Part shown: positions 9,057-18,119 of the stretch, in pieces
Layout: every line of letters starts with the position of its first letter
Numbering within the stretch: the stretch's first letter is position 1
NCBI RefSeq assembly: GCF_016616885.1
Contig: NZ_CP067102.1
Location: 5,050,501 to 5,114,500 of the forward strand
DNA: 64,000 nucleotides
Source of the DNA: Bradyrhizobium diazoefficiens
GTDB taxonomy: Bacteria; Pseudomonadota; Alphaproteobacteria; Rhizobiales; Xanthobacteraceae
Direction of reading: 5' to 3'
The notes under the pieces: model-generated
The model's database searches: none
What the model saw: the letters and a program-made list of their open reading frames with translations, nothing else
Told to the model about the DNA's origin: nothing
Program-made: the position numbers and the translations under genes

Positions 9057-9299
9057 TCAGTCGCTACTCGGCGGCTTCATCAGCGAGAACAATTCGTCGA
9101 TGGTGCGCTGCGCGGTCGCGCGCACGCGATCGCTGTTGTCCATGCCGGCGATGTTGACGCCGTTGACGACGGCTTTGATCTCGTCGCGAAAGTCGGTGAG
9201 GAAGCGCAAGGGATCACGCTGTTCATTGGCGACGCGCGCGATCAACCCCGTGATCAGGATCTGACACGCGATCAGCTTGCCGTTCAGCTCGTCCATCAT
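9057..9299 (-). CDS. Small conserved-type hypothetical protein
   Basis: I do not recognise this small protein of about 80 residues. It is predicted mostly helical and cytoplasmic, without signal or membrane segment. Three candidate starts exist (9308, 9299, 9296); GGAG just before 9299/9296 favours one of those. An ICE-like palindrome at 9369-9385 lies about 70 bp upstream, so it may belong to the same iron regulon as the receptors although it is a separate unit. Confidence 0.6.
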   Translation of the reverse strand: MMDELNGKLIACQILITGLIARVANEQRDPLRFLTDFRDEIKAVVNGVNIAGMDNSDRVRATAQRTIDELFSLMKPPSSD

Positions 9300-9368
9300 G
9301 GGCTCCATTTGTGGCGGGCCATATGAACGACGCTGATTTTCCTGACAACCGAAACGGCACGCGGCCGG

Positions 9369-9385
9369 TTTAGAACCGTCCTAAC
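9369..9385 (-). promoter_or_regulatory. ICE/Irr-like box
   Basis: The 17-bp sequence TTTAGAACCGTCCTAAC is the closest match in the window to the Bradyrhizobium iron-control element pattern TTTAGAA-N3-TTCTAAA. It is upstream of the leftward small gene starting near 9299. Confidence 0.5.
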
Positions 9386-9595
9386 TGCGATCAATCCGAA
9401 ACATCGAAGCTGCCGCCAACCGCATGCAATGCTACGCGCATGGCTGACCGCACGCACGGTCCGCGAGCACTGCCCAGCCTTTGCGCTTTGTCGGCTTGCA
9501 TCGGGAAAATGCAGCACTGCACATCGCTGCGCCACCCGCCTGCCTACGGGGTGCAAAGCTTTCCAATTGTTTAGGATTATCAACGGATAGTGCTG

Positions 9596-9625
9596 TTTAC
9601 ACTGGAACTTGGCGTGTATTATACA
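9596..9625 (+). promoter_or_regulatory. Candidate promoter for RND adaptor
   Basis: TTTACA (9596-9601) and TATACA (9620-9625) are spaced 18 bp apart, about 70 bp before the ATG of the membrane fusion protein. This is a reasonable housekeeping-sigma match in otherwise GC-rich DNA, but it is not otherwise supported. Confidence 0.35.
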
Positions 9626-9693
9626 AGCCTTGCTGGAACCCTTCGATAGCCCCGCAATTCGTTGTTTTGGGCATACAAGCCGATACGCTCAAT

Positions 9694-10869
9694 ATGAAAA
9701 AGTCACGGCCGATCCTGTGGATTCTCGTCATCGCAGCTGTGGCCGGAGCCGGCTATTTCGGCTGGCAGCGATACTCGGCATCAGAGGCCGCGAAGGCCCA
9801 GGCGGCGCAGAAGGGTGCGCCGCGGGTCGCCGCCGTGCCCGTGAGCATCGCGCCGGTCCAGAAGGTCGACTTCCCGGTCTACCTCACCGGCCTCGGCACG
9901 GTGCAGGGCTTCAACACCGTACAAGTCCGGACCCGGGTGGACGGCCAGATCGACAAGATCGCCTTCACCGAAGGCCAAATGGTCAACCAAGGCGATCTCC
10001 TGGTCGAGATCGATCCGCGCCCGTTCCAGGCCGTCCTCGATCAGGCTAAGGCCAAGAAGGCGCAGGACGAGGCCAATCTCGCCAACGCCAATCTCGATCT
10101 GCAGCGCTACACCAAGCTCGGTGAATTCGCGACGCGGCAGCAGACCGATACGCAACGCTCCACCGTTGCCCAGCTCACCGCCCAGATCGCCGCCGACGAA
10201 GCCGCGATCTCCAACGCCAAGACCCAGCTCGACTACACCCAGGTCAAGTCGCCGATCGCCGGCGTCGCAGGCCTGCGTCAGGTCGACATCGGCAACATCG
10301 TCAACGCCTCGAGCCAGACCGGCGTCGTCACCATCGCGCAGGTCGAGCCGATCACGGTGATCTTCACCGCGCCGGAAAACCAGCTGCCTTATATCAGCGA
10401 GGGCCAGAAGTCCGGCGAGCTCAAGGTGATCGCGTTCACCACCGACGGCAAGAAGACACTGGCCGAGGGCAAGCTCGCCGTCATCAACAACCAGGTTGAT
10501 ACGACCAGCGGGACTATTCGGCTCAAGGCGGTGTTCGACAACAAGGAACACACGCTGTGGCCGGGACAGTCGGTGTCGACACGCCTGTTGGTGCGGACCC
10601 TGAAGGATGCGACCGTCGTCCCCGATGACGCTGTGCTGCATTCGACCAACGGCCTCTACGCCTATACCGTCGGCCAGGACAACAAGGCCGAGGTTCGCAA
10701 GCTCAAGGTCAGCTACTCCATCGACGGACGTTCGGTTGTCGATGAAGGTTTGAGCGCCGGTCAGCAGGTGATCACCGGCGGTCAGTATAAAGTACAGCCC
10801 GGCAGTATCGTTTCGACGGCCGTGGCGAGTTCGGATCCGGTTCAGAAAACCAAGGTTAAGCAGGAATGA
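9694..10869 (+). CDS. RND efflux periplasmic adaptor (MdtA-like)
   Basis: A 391-residue membrane fusion protein of the MdtA/HlyD type. ATG 9694 (MKKSRPILWILVIAAVAGAGYF) gives the expected N-terminal membrane anchor; the frame is open to 9481 but the extension is unlikely. It shows a biotinyl-lipoyl-like region with VDGQIDKIAFTEGQMVNQGDLLVEIDPRPF, an alpha-hairpin rich in Ala/Gln/Asp (about 110-165) and the LDYTQVKSPIAGVAGLRQVDIGN segment typical of MdtA. It would link the inner-membrane pump to an outer-membrane channel. Its TGA overlaps the ATG of the pump gene by 4 bp. No outer-membrane factor is adjacent, so a TolC encoded elsewhere is inferred. Confidence 0.9.
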   Translation: MKKSRPILWILVIAAVAGAGYFGWQRYSASEAAKAQAAQKGAPRVAAVPVSIAPVQKVDFPVYLTGLGTVQGFNTVQVRTRVDGQIDKIAFTEGQMVNQGDLLVEIDPRPFQAVLDQAKAKKAQDEANLANANLDLQRYTKLGEFATRQQTDTQRSTVAQLTAQIAADEAAISNAKTQLDYTQVKSPIAGVAGLRQVDIGNIVNASSQTGVVTIAQVEPITVIFTAPENQLPYISEGQKSGELKVIAFTTDGKKTLAEGKLAVINNQVDTTSGTIRLKAVFDNKEHTLWPGQSVSTRLLVRTLKDATVVPDDAVLHSTNGLYAYTVGQDNKAEVRKLKVSYSIDGRSVVDEGLSAGQQVITGGQYKVQPGSIVSTAVASSDPVQKTKVKQE

Positions 10870-13800
10870 CCGAAGGCGGGATTTCGGCACCTTTCATCCG
10901 TTATCCCATCGGCACATCGCTGCTGATGGCCGGCATTCTTTTTGTCGGTCTCGTCGCCTATCCGCTGCTGCCGGTCGCCCCGCTGCCGCAGGTGGACTTC
11001 CCGACCATCCAGATCACGGCCAATTTGCCGGGCGGCAGCCCGGAGACGATGGCCTCGTCGGTCGCGCAGCCGCTGGAGCGCCAGTTCGCCCAGATTCCCG
11101 GCATCGCGCAGATGACCTCGACGAGCTATCTGGGCACCGCCTCGATCACCATCCAGTTCGACCTCAACCGAAGCATCGACGGCGCCGCCAATGACGTGCA
11201 GGGCGCCATCAACGCCGCCAGCGGCCAGTTGCCGAAGAACCTGCCCTCGCCGCCGACCTACCGCAAGGTGAACCCGGCGGACTCGCCGATCCTGCTGCTG
11301 TCGGCGACATCGGACACGCTGCCGCTGACCACTGTCAGCGATTCGATTGACGCCCAGCTCGCCCAGCAGATCAGCCAGATCTCCGGCGTGGCGCAGGTGT
11401 TCATCGGCGGCCAGCAGAAACCCTCGGTCCGCGTCCAGATTGATCCGGCGAAACTCGTGGCCAAGGGCCTGTCGCTGGAAGACGTGCGCAGCGCGATCGC
11501 CATCACCACGGTCGACAGCCCCAAGGGCAATATCGACGGCGACAAGCGCGCCTACACGATCTACGCCAACGACCAATTGTTGCAGTCCAAGGACTGGAAC
11601 GACGTCATTATCGCCTACCGCAACGGCGGCCCGTTGCGGATCAAGGACATCGGCCAGGCCGTCACCGGTCCTGAGGACGCCAAGCAGGCGGCCTGGGCCA
11701 ACGGCAAGCGCGGCGTGTTCCTGGTGGTGTTCAAGCAGCCGGGCGCCAACGTCATCGAGACCGTCGACCGGATCAAGGCGACCCTGCCCCGCCTCGTTGC
11801 GGCGATCCCGCCCGCGGTCAAGATCGAGCTCATCAGCGACCGCACCACGACCATCCGCGCCGCAGTCGCGGACGTGCAGTTCACGCTGCTGCTGACCATT
11901 TGCCTCGTGGTCATGGTCATCTTCCTCTTCCTGCGCAGCTTCTGGGCGACTGTGATCCCCGCCATCACGGTGCCGCTGGCGCTTTTGGGCGCCTGCGCGC
12001 TGATGTGGGTGTTCGGCTATTCGCTCGACAATCTGTCGCTGATGGCGCTCACGATCGCGGTCGGATTCGTGGTCGACGACGCCATCGTGATGCTCGAGAA
12101 CATCACGCGCTACATCGAGGAAGGCGAGAAACCGCTCGCCGCCGCCTTCAGAGGCTCCAAGGAAATCGGCTTCACCATCGTGTCGATCAGCGTCTCGCTG
12201 GTGGCGGTTCTGATCCCGCTCTTGCTGATGGGCGGAATCATCGGACGCCTGTTCCGCGAGTTCGCGGTTGTGCTGGCGATGACGATCTTCGTCTCGATGT
12301 TCGTGTCGCTGACGCTGACGCCGATGATGGCCTCGCGCTTCCTGCGCTCTCACAGCGAAGTCACTCACGGCAAGTTCTACCAGTGGAGCGAGCGCGCGTT
12401 CGACGCGATGCTGCGCGGCTACGAATACGGGCTAGACCATGCGCTGGCCTGGCGCCGCACCACACTCGTGATCTTCTTCGCCACGCTGGCTCTGTCGGTC
12501 TATCTCTTCGTCCTGATCCCGAAGGGCTTCTTCCCGCAGCAGGACGTCGGCCTGATCACCGCCACCTCGGAGGCCTCCCAGGACATTTCCTTCAAGGACA
12601 TGGTCAGGCGCCAGGAGCAGCTCGGCCAGATCATCATGGCCGATCCCGACGTTGCCAGCGTGGCCATGGCGATCGGCGGCAGCGGCCGTGCCGGCAACAA
12701 CGGCAATTTGTTCATCACGCTGAAGCCTCGCGACCAGCGTGAGGCCTCGGCCCAGCAAATCATCGCGCGGCTGCGCCCGAAGTTCGACAAGGTGGAAGGC
12801 GCCCGGCTCTACATGCAGGCGGCGCAGGACGTCCGGCTCGGCGGCCGTCCGACGCGTACACAGTTTGAGTTCACCTTGCAGGACGCCGACCTCGGCGAGC
12901 TGAACGAATGGGCGCCGAAGATTCTCGCCAAGATGCAGACGCTGCCGGAGCTGCGCGACGTCGCGACCGACCAGCAGACCCAGGGCACCACGGTCCAGCT
13001 CAAGATCAACCGCGACACCGCCTCGCGCTACGGCATCCAGCCGCAGCTTATCGACGACACGCTCTACGACGCCTTCGGCCAGCGCCAAGTCGCCCAGTAC
13101 TTCACGCAGCTCAACAGCTACCACGTGATCCTGGAAATCCTGCCGGAGATGCAGGGCAATCTCGAATCGCTGAACAAGCTCTACCTGAAGTCACCACTCA
13201 CCGGCGACCAGGTGCCGCTGTCCACGTTCGCGACCTGGACGACCGATCCGGTCCGTCCGCTCTCGATCAGCCACCAGGGCCAGTTCCCGGCGATCACGAT
13301 CAGCTTCAACCTCGCCCAGGACGTCGCGCTCGGCCAGGCCACGCAAGCCGTGCAGCAGGCAATGGCCGATCTCGGCGCGCCGGCAACGCTGAACTCGAGC
13401 TTCCAGGGCACCGCGCAGGCGTTCCAGCAGTCGCTCGGCACCGTGCCGCTGCTGATCCTCGCGGCGCTGGTCGTGGTCTACCTGATCCTCGGCATCCTCT
13501 ATGAGAGCTACATCCATCCGATCACGATTCTGTCGACCCTGCCCTCGGCCGGCGTCGGCGCGCTGCTCATTCTGATGGCCGCCGGCTTCGACTTCAGCCT
13601 CATTGCCTTGATCGGAATCATCCTGCTGATCGGCATCGTGAAGAAGAACGGCATCATGATGGTCGACTTCGCCATCGCCGCGGAACGCGACGAGCACAAG
13701 ACGCCGGAGGAATCGATCCGCCAGGCCGCGCTGCTCCGCTTCCGCCCGATCATGATGACCACGATGGCCGCGCTGCTCGGCGGCGTGCCACTGATGCTCG

Positions 13801-14006
13801 GCCACGGCACCGGCGCCGAAATCCGCCAGCCGCTTGGTTACGCCATGGTCGGCGGCCTGATCGTCAGCCAGGCGCTCACGCTGTTCACCACGCCGGTGGT
13901 CTATCTGTATCTCGACAAGTTCTCGAACCTGTTCAAGGACCATTCGGCCGAGGACGAAGGGCGCGACGCGACCGGGCGCGGCACCGTCAAGGAAGCCGCC
14001 GAGTAA
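10866..14006 (+). CDS. RND multidrug efflux permease (MdtB/MdtC-like)
   Basis: A 1046-residue inner-membrane proton-driven efflux pump of the HAE1 RND family. The N-terminus (LPVAPLPQVDFPTIQI) and the GGIIGRLFREFAVVLAMTI segment resemble MdtB/MdtC/MuxB. The transmembrane charge-relay region is present as GFVVDDAIVMLENITRYIEEGEKP. Two large periplasmic loops and about twelve transmembrane helices give the usual length. Enteric Mdt systems have two permeases (B and C); here only one follows the adaptor, so a homotrimer is inferred. It is coupled to the adaptor gene by an ATGA overlap. Confidence 0.93.
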   Translation: MTEGGISAPFIRYPIGTSLLMAGILFVGLVAYPLLPVAPLPQVDFPTIQITANLPGGSPETMASSVAQPLERQFAQIPGIAQMTSTSYLGTASITIQFDLNRSIDGAANDVQGAINAASGQLPKNLPSPPTYRKVNPADSPILLLSATSDTLPLTTVSDSIDAQLAQQISQISGVAQVFIGGQQKPSVRVQIDPAKLVAKGLSLEDVRSAIAITTVDSPKGNIDGDKRAYTIYANDQLLQSKDWNDVIIAYRNGGPLRIKDIGQAVTGPEDAKQAAWANGKRGVFLVVFKQPGANVIETVDRIKATLPRLVAAIPPAVKIELISDRTTTIRAAVADVQFTLLLTICLVVMVIFLFLRSFWATVIPAITVPLALLGACALMWVFGYSLDNLSLMALTIAVGFVVDDAIVMLENITRYIEEGEKPLAAAFRGSKEIGFTIVSISVSLVAVLIPLLLMGGIIGRLFREFAVVLAMTIFVSMFVSLTLTPMMASRFLRSHSEVTHGKFYQWSERAFDAMLRGYEYGLDHALAWRRTTLVIFFATLALSVYLFVLIPKGFFPQQDVGLITATSEASQDISFKDMVRRQEQLGQIIMADPDVASVAMAIGGSGRAGNNGNLFITLKPRDQREASAQQIIARLRPKFDKVEGARLYMQAAQDVRLGGRPTRTQFEFTLQDADLGELNEWAPKILAKMQTLPELRDVATDQQTQGTTVQLKINRDTASRYGIQPQLIDDTLYDAFGQRQVAQYFTQLNSYHVILEILPEMQGNLESLNKLYLKSPLTGDQVPLSTFATWTTDPVRPLSISHQGQFPAITISFNLAQDVALGQATQAVQQAMADLGAPATLNSSFQGTAQAFQQSLGTVPLLILAALVVVYLILGILYESYIHPITILSTLPSAGVGALLILMAAGFDFSLIALIGIILLIGIVKKNGIMMVDFAIAAERDEHKTPEESIRQAALLRFRPIMMTTMAALLGGVPLMLGHGTGAEIRQPLGYAMVGGLIVSQALTLFTTPVVYLYLDKFSNLFKDHSAEDEGRDATGRGTVKEAAE

Positions 14007-14070
14007 GCTTGCACCGCGGCTCCCGCAACGCTACAGCGAGGCCCTCGGTTCACGCCAACGCGGTCTCGCC

Positions 14071-14640
14071 ATGCTCATGCAATCCAGACTTGTCGCTCTC
14101 GCCGCCGCTGTCCTGTTGTCGACGGGCGCCGCGTATGCCCAGCAGGGCGCCAAGAAGAACGCAGCTCCTCCTGCCGCGGCCGCTCAGCCCGCGCCCGCGC
14201 CGACCCAGCCGCAGGCCGAGGGCGCTCCGGCGCAGCCCGGCTGGATCGCACGCTGCACCAGCGCGAGCCGCGATGCGCCGCTCGAATGCGCAATCGAGCA
14301 GAACGCGGTCCTGACCAAGACCGGCCAGACCATCGTGCTGATCAACATCCGCATTGCCCCCGACACCCGCACGCCCGTGGCGTTGCTGCAATTGCCGCTC
14401 GGCCTCAATCTGCCGGTTGGCGCGAAACTCCAGGTCGACGAGGGCAAGACCGTCGATCTTCAGATCCAGACCTGCGAGAACCGCGGCTGCTTCGCCTCGA
14501 CGCCGATCGCGCCGGACCTGCTCGCGAGCCTGAAGTCGGGCAAGCAGTTGAAAGTCTCCTTCCAGAACATGGCCAAGGAGACGATCGCGATCCCAATGCC
14601 GCTCAGCGATTTCGCGGCGGCCTACGACAAGATCAAGTAA
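14071..14640 (+). CDS. Invasion-associated locus B (IalB) family protein
   Basis: A 189-residue secreted protein. It has a signal peptide (about 1-23, ending AYAQQ), a Pro/Ala-rich low-complexity linker (about 27-55) and an IalB domain with paired cysteines (for example CTSASRDAPLEC and CENRGCF). IalB was named from Bartonella but is widespread in Rhizobiales as a periplasmic protein of unclear biochemical role. It starts 64 bp after the RND pump and may be co-transcribed with it; nothing in the sequence ties it to efflux. Confidence 0.85.
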   Translation: MLMQSRLVALAAAVLLSTGAAYAQQGAKKNAAPPAAAAQPAPAPTQPQAEGAPAQPGWIARCTSASRDAPLECAIEQNAVLTKTGQTIVLINIRIAPDTRTPVALLQLPLGLNLPVGAKLQVDEGKTVDLQIQTCENRGCFASTPIAPDLLASLKSGKQLKVSFQNMAKETIAIPMPLSDFAAAYDKIK

Positions 14641-14744
14641 GAGCCGCCTCTACCGTCACGCCATCTGCGCGTTGCCGACAACAGCGCCGTCAGGCGTCTG
14701 GTCATCGCGTATGGCCGCCACGCAAGTGTCCAGAGGGCGGTCGG

Positions 14745-15464
14745 TCAGTCGACGCCAAGATAGGCCTTCTGCACCTGCGGATCCTCGGCCAATGCCGCCG
14801 CGGTGCCGGACAGCACGCTCTTGCCGACCTGGAGCACGGTGGCGAAGTCCGAGACCTCCAGTGCGAGCTCGATCGATTGCTCGGCGAGCAGGATGGTCAG
14901 GCCCTCCCGGTGCAGGCGACCAAAAGTCTCGTACATGGATTCGACCACCGCTGGCGCCAGGCCGAGCGAGGGTTCGTCCAACATCAGGAGTTTTGGATCG
15001 CTCATCAGGGCGCGGCCGACCGCGAGCATCTGCCGCTCGCCGCCGGACATGGTGCCGGCGCGCTGATTGCGGCGCTCCTTCAGCCGCGGAAAAATCTCGT
15101 AGACGCGCTCGAGCAGCGTGGCCTGGCGCGACTTGTCGTGCAGCGGCGTCGCGCCGAGCATAAGGTTGTTCTCGACACTCTGCTGCACGAACAGCCGCCA
15201 GCCTTCCGGCGACAGCGCCAGTCCCTTGCGCACGATCGCAAAGGCCCTTTGGCCGGCGATGTCCTCGCCGCGAAAGCTGATCGTTCCGGAATGTATGGGG
15301 ATGAGGCCGGCGATCGCATTCAGCGTCGTGGTTTTGCCGCCGCCATTGGAGCCGAGCAGCGCGACGACGCTGCCTTCCGGCACTTCCAGCGAGACGTCGG
15401 AGACACCGATGAGGTCGCCATAGCGCACCTCGAGATGCTCGATCCTGAGCAACGGTCCGCTCAT
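14745..15464 (-). CDS. livF: Branched-chain amino-acid-type ABC transporter ATPase LivF
   Basis: A 239-residue ABC ATPase. The Walker A motif is GSNGGGKTT, the signature is MSGGERQML and the Walker B is LLMLDEPSLGL, followed by the LivF-typical ending FATVLQVGKSVLSGTAAAL. It energises import from the periplasm together with LivG. It overlaps livG by 4 bp (ATGA at 15461-15464) and is the last gene of the SBP-livH-livM-livG-livF operon. Confidence 0.93.
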   Translation of the reverse strand: MSGPLLRIEHLEVRYGDLIGVSDVSLEVPEGSVVALLGSNGGGKTTTLNAIAGLIPIHSGTISFRGEDIAGQRAFAIVRKGLALSPEGWRLFVQQSVENNLMLGATPLHDKSRQATLLERVYEIFPRLKERRNQRAGTMSGGERQMLAVGRALMSDPKLLMLDEPSLGLAPAVVESMYETFGRLHREGLTILLAEQSIELALEVSDFATVLQVGKSVLSGTAAALAEDPQVQKAYLGVD

Positions 15465-16228
15465 AGGTCCGGCCCGCCCATCAGCTCGACCGGCGTGTGG
15501 CCGGCGGCCGCCTTCGCCGCGCGTTTGCCGAGATAGGCCTCGATCACCGCCGGATTGGACGTAACGTCGCGCGGCGAGCCGCGGGCGATCTCCTTGCCCT
15601 GGTGAAAGACCATCACGCGGCTGGCGAGCGACATGATCACTTCCATGATGTGCTCGACGATGACGAGCGTGATGCCGGAACGATGGATGTCGCGGACGAG
15701 ATCGATCGCGAGCTTCACCTCATGCGCGTTGAGGCCGGCCATGGCTTCGTCGAGCAGCAACACTTTTGGTTCGGTCGCAAGCGCGCGGGCGATCTCCAGC
15801 CGCTTGCGGCCGGGCGTGCCGAGCGAGCGCGCCGGTGCGTCCGCGAGCCGGCTCATGCCCACGCGCTCCAGCACGGCGCGCGCTTTGGTCTCGGCTTCCT
15901 TGCGATGCGCGGTGCGCAGGAACGCACCGATCATGACGTTTTCGAGTACGGTCATGCCTTCGAAGGTCTGCGGCACCTGGAAGGTGCGGGCAAGCCCGAG
16001 CCCGGCGCGCAGCTCCGGCGTGAAATCGGTGATGTCGCGTCCCTCGAACAGGACGCGGCCGGAGGTGGTTTTGAGATCGCCGGTCAGGCAATTGAAGAAG
16101 GTCGACTTGCCCGCACCATTCGGGCCGATCAGGCCGAGAATGTCGCCCTGGTCCAGCGTCGCGGAGGCGTCATCCACCGCCTTGAAGCTGCCGAACGCCT
16201 TGGTGATCCCGCGCGCCTCAAGGAGCAT
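15461..16228 (-). CDS. livG: Branched-chain amino-acid-type ABC transporter ATPase LivG
   Basis: A 255-residue ABC ATPase if it starts at ATG 16228 (MLLEARGITKAFG); the open frame runs to 16306 but overlaps livM. It has Walker A GPNGAGKST and a LivG-type C-terminal part. The ABC signature is the variant TPGRKRLEIARAL in place of LSGGQ, and Walker B ends DEAMAGL in place of DEP. Both variants are familiar in one LivG subgroup, so function is probably intact. The start overlaps the end of livM by 11 bp. Confidence 0.92.
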   Translation of the reverse strand: MLLEARGITKAFGSFKAVDDASATLDQGDILGLIGPNGAGKSTFFNCLTGDLKTTSGRVLFEGRDITDFTPELRAGLGLARTFQVPQTFEGMTVLENVMIGAFLRTAHRKEAETKARAVLERVGMSRLADAPARSLGTPGRKRLEIARALATEPKVLLLDEAMAGLNAHEVKLAIDLVRDIHRSGITLVIVEHIMEVIMSLASRVMVFHQGKEIARGSPRDVTSNPAVIEAYLGKRAAKAAAGHTPVELMGGPDL

Positions 16229-17189
16229 GGCGTGCTCCCGTATCCGCAGTGGGCTTCCTGCGCCGCGTGAACAGGCTGAGCAGGCCGCCGGGCTGGAAGC
16301 GCGCAATCAAGACGATGATCGCGCCATAGAGCACGAAGGTGAGCCCTGCCCCCTTGCCGCCGAGCCAGCTGTTGGAGATCTCTTCCAATGGCACCAGGAT
16401 CGCCGCGCCCACCAGCGGTCCGAACAGCAGCCCTGCCCCGCCGAGCGCAGCCATGATCAGGATCTTGACGGAGATCAGGATGCCGAGCCCTGACTCGGGA
16501 TCGACAAAGCCGAACATCATCGCATAGAGCGCGCCGGCGACGCTGGTGAACGCCGCGCTCAGCATGTAGGCGTAAAGCTTGGTGCGACTCGCGGGTGCGC
16601 CGAGCGAGCGCGCGGCGCGCTCGGAATCCTTGATCGCGCGCAAGTAAAATCCCATCCGGCTGTTGGTCATCCACCAGGTGATGAACAGCGTGACCGCGAG
16701 GACAACGAGGAAGAGATAATAGTAAGGCAGCGACGACAGAAACGAGAGATCGAAGATGTTGCGCGGCACGGTCGGACCCGAGAGGCCAACGGCCGCACCC
16801 AGCCAGTCGGTGTTGGTGACGATCAACCGCATCGTCTCGGCGACCGCGATCGTCGCCATGCTGAAGTAATGCCCCGACAGCCGCAGCGTCGGCATGCCGA
16901 TGATCGCGGCGAGCCCAACCGCGAGAACGATGCCGCCGGGAATGCCGAACAGCGGCGACAGGCCGAATTTGGCGTAACTCCCCATCGCGGCATAGGCGCC
17001 GCAGCCGAAGAACACGACATGGCCGACCGAGACCTGGCCGGCATAGCCGCCGACGATGTTCCAGGCGGACGCCGCAATCGCGTAGAGCAATACCAGCGCG
17101 CCGAGGCGCTGCTGGAACGGCGAGGACAAGAGCAAGGGGTAAGCGATCGCGACCGCTGCGACGACCGAGAGCCAGATCAGGCGCCGCAT
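16218..17189 (-). CDS. livM: Branched-chain amino-acid-type ABC permease LivM
   Basis: A 323-residue polytopic permease starting MRRLIWLSVVAAVAIAYPLLL, with about eight to ten hydrophobic segments and the characteristic GYAGQVSVGHVVFFGCGAYAA motif. The reading frame stays open far upstream (to 17966) inside livH, but that part is out-of-frame shadow; ATG 17189 follows immediately on the livH stop (TGATG, 1-bp overlap). Confidence 0.92.
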   Translation of the reverse strand: MRRLIWLSVVAAVAIAYPLLLSSPFQQRLGALVLLYAIAASAWNIVGGYAGQVSVGHVVFFGCGAYAAMGSYAKFGLSPLFGIPGGIVLAVGLAAIIGMPTLRLSGHYFSMATIAVAETMRLIVTNTDWLGAAVGLSGPTVPRNIFDLSFLSSLPYYYLFLVVLAVTLFITWWMTNSRMGFYLRAIKDSERAARSLGAPASRTKLYAYMLSAAFTSVAGALYAMMFGFVDPESGLGILISVKILIMAALGGAGLLFGPLVGAAILVPLEEISNSWLGGKGAGLTFVLYGAIIVLIARFQPGGLLSLFTRRRKPTADTGARHAP

Positions 17190-18052
17190 CACATCTTCCC
17201 CATCAGGCCTTGCGGCCGGAACCAGAGGAAGAATAGGAACAGGACATAGACGACGATGTCCTTGTAGACCGCGCCGATCAGATAGCCGGACAGCGACTCG
17301 ATCACGCCGATCAACAGACCCGCGACCAGCGCGCCGGGCACGCTGCCGAAGCCGCCGAGCGACACCGTGACGAAGGCGACGATGCTGAGCGTCTCGCCGA
17401 CCGTCGGCACGATGTAGAAGAAATTCGCGATCAGCGCGCCGGCCAGTCCCGTCGCGCCGGCCGCGATCGCCCAGGCAATCGCCTGCATGGTGTCGGGCCG
17501 GATCCCCATCAACTGCGCCGCGGTCTGATCCTCCGCCACCGCCAGCATTTTCGAGCCGAGCGAGGTGCGCGTCAGCAACAGATGAAGGCCGAGCGTCACC
17601 AGCAGCGCGACCACGCCGGCCAGCAGCCGCGAGGCCTCGATGCGCAGGCCCGCAAACGCATAGGTGCCGCCGACGATGTCCTGCGGCATCGACAGAAAGT
17701 TGGCACCGAACCACCAGAACACGGAATAGCGGAGCAAGAGCGCGAGCCCGAAGGTGCCGAGGATCTGCGCCAGCATCGGCCCCTTCATGATGTCGCGGAT
17801 CAGGGCGAAGTAGACGACGACGCCGACGGTTGCGAGCACCAGCGTTGCCAGCGGTGCGCCGAGGATCGGCCCGCCTCCCATCAGGGTGTAGACGACATAG
17901 GCGACGTACATGCCGAGCATCACGAAATCGCCATGCGCGAAATTGACGATGTTCATCATGCCCCACACCAGCGTGAGGCCCGAGGAAAACAGGGCGTAGA
18001 CGGCGCCAAGCAGAAGCCCGCCGACAATCACCTGCACGAGGACAAAAGACAT
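17189..18052 (-). CDS. livH: Branched-chain amino-acid-type ABC permease LivH
   Basis: A 287-residue inner-membrane permease with the LivH hallmarks: an N-terminal GLLLGAVYALFSSGLTLVWGMMNIVNFAHGDFVMLG and a late GGFGSVPGALVAGLLIGVIESL. It pairs with LivM to form the channel. It follows the binding-protein gene by 67 bp. Confidence 0.93.
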   Translation of the reverse strand: MSFVLVQVIVGGLLLGAVYALFSSGLTLVWGMMNIVNFAHGDFVMLGMYVAYVVYTLMGGGPILGAPLATLVLATVGVVVYFALIRDIMKGPMLAQILGTFGLALLLRYSVFWWFGANFLSMPQDIVGGTYAFAGLRIEASRLLAGVVALLVTLGLHLLLTRTSLGSKMLAVAEDQTAAQLMGIRPDTMQAIAWAIAAGATGLAGALIANFFYIVPTVGETLSIVAFVTVSLGGFGSVPGALVAGLLIGVIESLSGYLIGAVYKDIVVYVLFLFFLWFRPQGLMGKM

Positions 18053-18119
18053 GAGCCGCGCTGCTCTGATCAGATCATTCTGGGACAGGAGGGGCGCGCA
18101 GCGCCACCTTCAAAGAATC

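Larger units (their letters stand above)
9300..9693. other. Intergenic region between iron island and RND pump
   Basis: About 390 bp without a convincing gene. It holds an ICE-like palindrome near the left side, which suits the leftward small gene, and a plausible sigma-70-type promoter for the rightward efflux genes at 9596-9625. An open frame on the minus strand (9296-9583) and a leftward extension of the adaptor frame are judged non-coding. Confidence 0.6.

Noticed and set aside
9481..9693. An N-terminal extension of the MdtA-like adaptor from 9481.
   Set aside because: It would put about 70 residues before the membrane anchor and cross the likely promoter at 9596-9625.
10842..12368. A 508-codon open frame on the minus strand opposite the RND pump, and similar long antisense frames elsewhere (for example 20275-21831 and 32712-34064).
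   Set aside because: They lie opposite or out of frame with clearly recognisable genes, have Arg/Asp/His-heavy low-complexity composition, and are expected in GC-rich coding DNA.
15461..16228. LivG as a broken ATPase because its signature is TPGRKRLE rather than LSGGQ.
   Set aside because: The same variant with DEAMAGL or DEVMAGL in Walker B is familiar in a LivG subgroup, and all other motifs are intact.
16218..17966. A possible LivH-LivM fusion of 582 residues.
   Set aside because: The first 259 codons are an out-of-frame reading of livH; real livM similarity begins at MRRLIW (17189), exactly at the livH stop.
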